In this document: piece after piece, positions 7,380 to 9,668 of the stretch
Position numbering within the stretch: position 1 is the stretch's first letter
How the letters are laid out: every line of letters begins with the position of its first letter
NCBI GenBank assembly: GCA_038248985.1
Contig: JBBRWV010000131.1
Coordinates: 1 to 9,668 of the forward strand
Direction of reading: 5' to 3'
DNA length: 9,668 bases
DNA from: JBBRWV01 sp038248985
Lineage (GTDB): Bacteria; Planctomycetota; Phycisphaerae; WQYP01
The notes under the pieces: model-generated
Database searches by the model: none
What the model was told of the DNA's origin: nothing
Seen by the model: only the letters and a program-made list of their open reading frames with translations
Translations under genes and position numbers: made by a program

Positions 7380-7700
7380 ATGAACCCACTCCTCTCCCAG
7401 CACTGCGACGCCAAAGCCAAAAAGCTCTCGCCCTCCCAAATCAAATCCCTCCTCCCCCTCGTCCCCGGCTGGAAAATCAAATCCGCCGCCCTCACCCGCA
7501 CCTTCAACTTCCGCAACTACCACGAATCCCTCGCCTTCGTCCACGCCACCGCCTGGATCTCCCACGGCGAAGACCATCACCCCGACATCGCCCTCACCTA
7601 CAACACCGTCGCCCTGAAATACTCCACCCACTCCGCCGCCGGCCTCACCCAATCCGACTTCATCTGCGCCGCCAAAATCGCCGCCCTCCTCACCGTCTAA
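7380..7700 (+). CDS. Pterin-4a-carbinolamine dehydratase (PCD/DCoH family)
   Basis: A 106-residue protein, the usual length for this family, which dehydrates 4a-hydroxytetrahydrobiopterin to quinonoid dihydropterin so the cofactor of aromatic amino-acid hydroxylases can be recycled. The family signature is intact: E64-D-H-H-P68 followed by Y74 and then H84 and D93. The histidines H66, H67 and H84 keep the 1 + 17 spacing of the catalytic His triad of mammalian PCD/DCoH (61, 62, 79). The upstream part FNFRNYHESLAFVHATAWISH fits the dimer helix region. The ATG at 7380 is chosen because AAGGAG lies six bases upstream; an in-frame GTG extension to 7296 would begin inside the tandem repeat and lacks family similarity. 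No phenylalanine hydroxylase is in the window. Some bacterial members act in molybdopterin metabolism instead, so phhB is not assigned. Confidence 0.95.
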   Translation: MNPLLSQHCDAKAKKLSPSQIKSLLPLVPGWKIKSAALTRTFNFRNYHESLAFVHATAWISHGEDHHPDIALTYNTVALKYSTHSAAGLTQSDFICAAKIAALLTV

Positions 7701-7712
7701 AAAAAAATCACG

Positions 7713-7734
7713 CCATCCCTCACCCCCTCACCCC
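7713..7734 (-). promoter_or_regulatory. G-run array spanning the thioesterase stop codon
   Basis: On the minus strand the G-runs are 4, 5, 3 and 2 long, separated by TGA, TGA and AT; the first TGA is the stop codon. With a final run of only two Gs it is a near-G-quadruplex. A run of nine T follows about 12 bases later (minus strand, from 7707), which might help termination, but no GC hairpin precedes it. Confidence 0.35.
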
Positions 7735-8171
7735 ACGCTCGCCACATACAACCCATCATGCGTCGCCGCGATCTTCCCCTTGCAATACAACTCCGAACGC
7801 AACGGCAGCCGCGCCATCCCACCCCGCTGCAACGTCTCCAAAAATAAATCCCACGTCGCCCCCGTCGGCCTCTCGCAAATCGCCTCCAGCGCCTCCGTGA
7901 TCGGCCGCTGATAATTCAAATCCGACTGCTGTATCACGATCCGCCCCTCCACCCCCGCCTCCTTCAACAACACATGCAGCATCGACCAACCCGCCAATAT
8001 CCCCACAATCGCAATCGATCCCCCAAACGCCGTGTCCTGATGATTGATGTTCGGCCCCAGCGGCGCCCGCACCCGCACCCCCTTCCCATCAATCACCGCC
8101 ACCTCCAGCCCCATCGCGCGCGTCAGCGGTATCTCCTCCTGCAAGTACGTCGTCAGTTGCTCAGCCGTCAT
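7728..8171 (-). CDS. YiiD C-terminal-type hotdog thioesterase
   Basis: A 147-residue protein matching the putative thioesterase domain found at the C-terminus of E. coli YiiD (hotdog fold), here stand-alone. Recognisable stretches are IPLTRAMGLEV (14-24), VRAPLGPNINHQDTAFGGSIA (34-54), the helix AIVGILAGWSMLHVLLKEAGV and RIVIQQSDLNYQRPITEALEA (77-97). N41/H44 and the FGGS turn before the central hotdog helix are the conserved core. Members probably hydrolyse acyl thioesters; the substrate here is unknown. The ATG at 8171 follows GGAAGG with five bases between; a 24-residue in-frame extension to 8243 has no family similarity. It is convergent with the carbinolamine dehydratase gene (27 bp between) and divergent from the lipid-type glycosyltransferase, so a lipid role is plausible. 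Confidence 0.9.
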   Translation of the reverse strand: MTAEQLTTYLQEEIPLTRAMGLEVAVIDGKGVRVRAPLGPNINHQDTAFGGSIAIVGILAGWSMLHVLLKEAGVEGRIVIQQSDLNYQRPITEALEAICERPTGATWDLFLETLQRGGMARLPLRSELYCKGKIAATHDGLYVASVG

Positions 8172-8253
8172 CAGCGCCTTCCAAAACTCCAGAACCAAAA
8201 GCCTACCGTCCTCCCCACCCGCGTCAAGCCCCCGCCCAATCAATTGGAAATCG

Positions 8254-8277
8254 CCCCTCCCCCTTACCCCTCACCCC
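8254..8277 (-). promoter_or_regulatory. Perfect four-tetrad G-quadruplex motif upstream of the thioesterase gene
   Basis: On the minus strand four runs of at least four Gs are separated by TGA, TAA and A. It lies about 80-105 bp before the thioesterase ATG on that gene's coding strand, in its promoter or leader. Loops of 3, 3 and 1 are favourable, but folding is not shown. Confidence 0.6.
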
Positions 8278-8303
8278 TCCGTCATTGACCCCACCCCCTC
8301 CAT

Positions 8304-8318
8304 CACTCATCATGAGTG
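8304..8318. promoter_or_regulatory. Perfect 15-bp palindrome, possible operator
   Basis: CACTCAT-C-ATGAGTG has two perfect 7-bp arms around one base. It lies 39 bp before the glycosyltransferase ATG. Its size suits a dimeric repressor site; nothing in the window identifies a regulator, and chance is not excluded. Confidence 0.35.
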
Positions 8319-8326
8319 AACCCCAT

Positions 8327-8347
8327 CATTCGTCTTTCGTCATTCGA
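8327..8347 (+). repeat. Three tandem 7-bp units, consensus CWTTCGT
   Basis: CATTCGT (8327-8333), CTTTCGT (8334-8340) and CATTCGA (8341-8347) are in perfect 7-bp phase. The last unit runs into the GAGGA Shine-Dalgarno of the glycosyltransferase gene, so it lies in the leader or promoter. Confidence 0.65.
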
Positions 8348-8356
8348 GGATCCCCT

Positions 8357-9493
8357 ATGTCTACCACCTCCAAACGCGTCCTCCTCCTCTCCGCCTCCGC
8401 CGGCGCCGGACACGTCCGCGCCGCTGACGCCCTCCTAAAAGACTTCCAACTCCACCCCGCCATCCAAAACGGCGGCGACGTCCAACACTGGGACATCCTC
8501 AAATATTCCACCGCCGCCTTCCGCTACATCTATTCCAAAATGTACCTCAACCTCATCAACAAAGCCCCCGGCCTCCTCGGCTACGTCTACAAAAAAACCG
8601 ACACCCCCTGGAAAGCCGGTCTCACCCAGGCCTTCGAAAAATTCAACGCCGGCTCCTTCATCGACGCCATCACCGCCTACCAACCCGACATCGTCGTCGC
8701 CACCCACTTCACTCCCCCCAACGTCATGGCCTGGCTCCTCGCCAAACGCAAACTCCGCGTCCAACCCGCCATCGTCGTCACCGATCTCGACTGCCACGCC
8801 CTCTGGCTCTCCCGCTCCTACACCCGCTACTTCGTCTCCCTCCAAGAAACCCGCATCTACCTCCAACGCATGGGCATCAACCCCGAAAAAATCACCGTCT
8901 CCGGCATCCCCGTCGATCCCATCTTCCGCATCCCCCGCGACATCCCCTCCACCCGCCTCTCCCTCGGCCTCGATCCCGCCCGCCCCACCGTCCTCGTCTC
9001 CGCCGGCGGCTTCGGCGTCGGCCCCGTCGAATCCCTCATCTCCGAACTCCTCCAACTCTCCATCCCCCTCCAAGTCGTCGCCATCGCCGGCAAAAGCCCC
9101 GAACTCAAAGCCAAGTTCGACCGCCTCGCCAAAAAAATCCCCCCTTCCTCCCCCGTCCAACTCCACCCCGTCGCCTTCACCAAACAAATGGACGAATACA
9201 TGGCCGCCGCCGACATCCTCATCTCCAAACCCGGCGGACTCACCACCGCCGAAGCCATGGCCCGCAGCCTCCCCATGTGCATCGTCAACCCCATCCCCGG
9301 CCAGGAAGAACGCAACTCCGACCACCTCCTCGAAGCCGGCGTCGCCATCAAATGCAACAACCCTCCAACCCTCGGCTGGAAAATCCAGCAACTCCTCAGC
9401 GACCCCCCGCGCCTCCAACTCATGCGCCAAAAAGCCCGCAACTTCGGCAAACCCCAAGCCGGCCAAACCATCGTCCAAACCCTCCTAAAATAA
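8357..9493 (+). CDS. GT28 / MGDG-synthase-like glycosyltransferase
   Basis: A 378-residue GT-B fold glycosyltransferase of the monogalactosyldiacylglycerol synthase / UgtP / MurG superfamily. The N-terminal half has the glycine-rich acceptor loop VLLLSASAGAGHVRAADAL (8-26), the MGDG-synthase-type helix YIYSKMYLNLINKAPGLLGYVY (57-78), VVATHF (113-118) and VVTDLDCHALW (140-150). GIPVDPIFR (183-191) leads to the C-terminal half with VLVSAGGFGVGP (212-223), the nucleotide-sugar site SKPGGLTTAEAMA (290-302) and PIPGQEERN (312-320). The likely reaction is transfer of a sugar from a UDP-sugar to diacylglycerol or another lipid at the inner membrane face; galactose or glucose cannot be told. The ATG at 8357 follows GAGGA with six bases between; 24 upstream in-frame codons look like leader sequence. 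Codons are almost all C-ending. MurG is less likely because the N-terminal part is of MGDG type. Confidence 0.92.
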   Translation: MSTTSKRVLLLSASAGAGHVRAADALLKDFQLHPAIQNGGDVQHWDILKYSTAAFRYIYSKMYLNLINKAPGLLGYVYKKTDTPWKAGLTQAFEKFNAGSFIDAITAYQPDIVVATHFTPPNVMAWLLAKRKLRVQPAIVVTDLDCHALWLSRSYTRYFVSLQETRIYLQRMGINPEKITVSGIPVDPIFRIPRDIPSTRLSLGLDPARPTVLVSAGGFGVGPVESLISELLQLSIPLQVVAIAGKSPELKAKFDRLAKKIPPSSPVQLHPVAFTKQMDEYMAAADILISKPGGLTTAEAMARSLPMCIVNPIPGQEERNSDHLLEAGVAIKCNNPPTLGWKIQQLLSDPPRLQLMRQKARNFGKPQAGQTIVQTLLK

Positions 9494-9530
9494 AACCCTT
9501 CCCCCGCCCCCCCGTCCGCCAACCCATTTA

Positions 9531-9668
9531 GAGCAGTTGCCAAAAATATTTCACATATGGACTTGCGCGAATGCGAATAATGTGTTCTAGTGGCGGGCAT
9601 GGCACGGAAGCCCACTATGCCCAACGGCGAGAACTGCTCGCTCCTTGAACTCGAAACCGCCGCCCACT
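9531..9668 (+). mobile_element. Probable left end of an insertion sequence, cut by the window edge
   Basis: After the glycosyltransferase the C-rich spacer ends in ...CCCATTTA and the next bases, GAGCAGTTGCCAAAAATAT, begin a stretch of balanced composition: by hand count 35 G and 39 C in 138 bases, against 19 G and 55 C in 120 bases at 9361-9480. The stretch starts straight after a TA, the target duplicated by IS630/Tc1-type elements, and an open frame begins 68 bases inside. The other end and the inverted repeat lie outside the window, so this is inference. Confidence 0.4.
9599..9668 (+). CDS. Start of an open frame, possibly a transposase (partial)
   Basis: From ATG at 9599 the frame stays open for 23 codons to the window end, reading MARKPTMPNGENCSLLELET followed by AAH. 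The use of Gs and of mixed third positions differs from the neighbouring plus gene. The N-terminus feels like IS630-type helix-turn-helix transposases, but 23 residues cannot settle the family. Only a weak GGCGGG stands before the ATG, and a second ATG seven codons in is an alternative start. An ordinary chromosomal gene remains possible. Confidence 0.4.
   Translation, partial: MARKPTMPNGENCSLLELETAAH

Larger units (their letters stand above)
8172..8356. other. Divergent intergenic region, thioesterase / glycosyltransferase
   Basis: This 185-bp space must carry both promoters. It contains a four-run G-quadruplex motif on the minus strand, a perfect 7-bp-arm palindrome and a three-unit 7-bp tandem repeat running into the glycosyltransferase Shine-Dalgarno. 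No clear -10/-35 pair was found and no gene is supported. Confidence 0.55.

Noticed and set aside
7701..7727. Rho-independent terminator suggested by the run of A/T between convergent genes
   Set aside because: A nine-base T-run exists on the minus strand, but no GC-rich hairpin precedes it on either strand.
8435..9478. Minus-strand Gly/Asp/Glu-rich frame of 347 codons resembling a repeat or acidic protein
   Set aside because: Complement of the glycosyltransferase gene; the GDG/EGD pattern is the mirror of its C-ending codons.
1..9668. CRISPR array, tRNA, rRNA or riboswitch
   Set aside because: No spaced direct repeats, cloverleaf or conserved rRNA stretch was seen; short tandems at 7292 and 8327 have no spacers.

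Overview
The window reads as chromosomal DNA of a GC-rich bacterium. It holds nine recognisable protein genes and, at the right edge, the first codons of a tenth that is probably a transposase. All complete genes have ordinary Shine-Dalgarno sites. The C-rich + strand, the NHL-repeat protein, the YiiD-type thioesterase and the small lipoprotein would suit a Planctomycetes/PVC-type bacterium, but this is a weak guess; no rRNA or strong marker is present.

Layout. (1) 1-3361, minus strand: a LolD/MacB/YbbA-type ABC ATPase followed 12 bp later by a very large FtsX-family permease (869 codons visible, C-terminus cut by the window edge). (2) 3543-3884, plus strand: a small predicted lipoprotein, divergent from the ABC operon. 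(3) 3909-7160, minus strand: in transcription order a GNAT acetyltransferase, dihydroxy-acid dehydratase (ilvD, with its own candidate promoter) and a six-bladed NHL beta-propeller protein. (4) 7380-7700, plus strand: pterin-4a-carbinolamine dehydratase. (5) 7728-8171, minus strand: a YiiD_C-type hotdog thioesterase. (6) 8357-9493, plus strand: a GT28/MGDG-synthase-like glycosyltransferase. (7) 9531-9668: a stretch of different base composition that starts just after a TA and contains the start of an open frame, read here as the left end of an insertion sequence.

Functionally this is mostly housekeeping: branched-chain amino-acid synthesis (IlvD), pterin recycling, envelope export (ABC/FtsX, lipoprotein) and probable lipid metabolism (thioesterase and lipid glycosyltransferase, divergently transcribed from one 185-bp region). 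I see no defence system, CRISPR array, tRNA, rRNA or convincing new multi-gene system.

The most distinctive property is compositional. The + strand is C-rich and G-poor whichever way the genes point, so plus genes use C-ending codons and minus genes G-ending codons, and C-runs in the intergenic spaces form G-quadruplex motifs on the minus strand. The skew vanishes at about 9531. It also creates long Arg/Pro/His-rich spurious open frames antisense to real genes, which hide the large permease.
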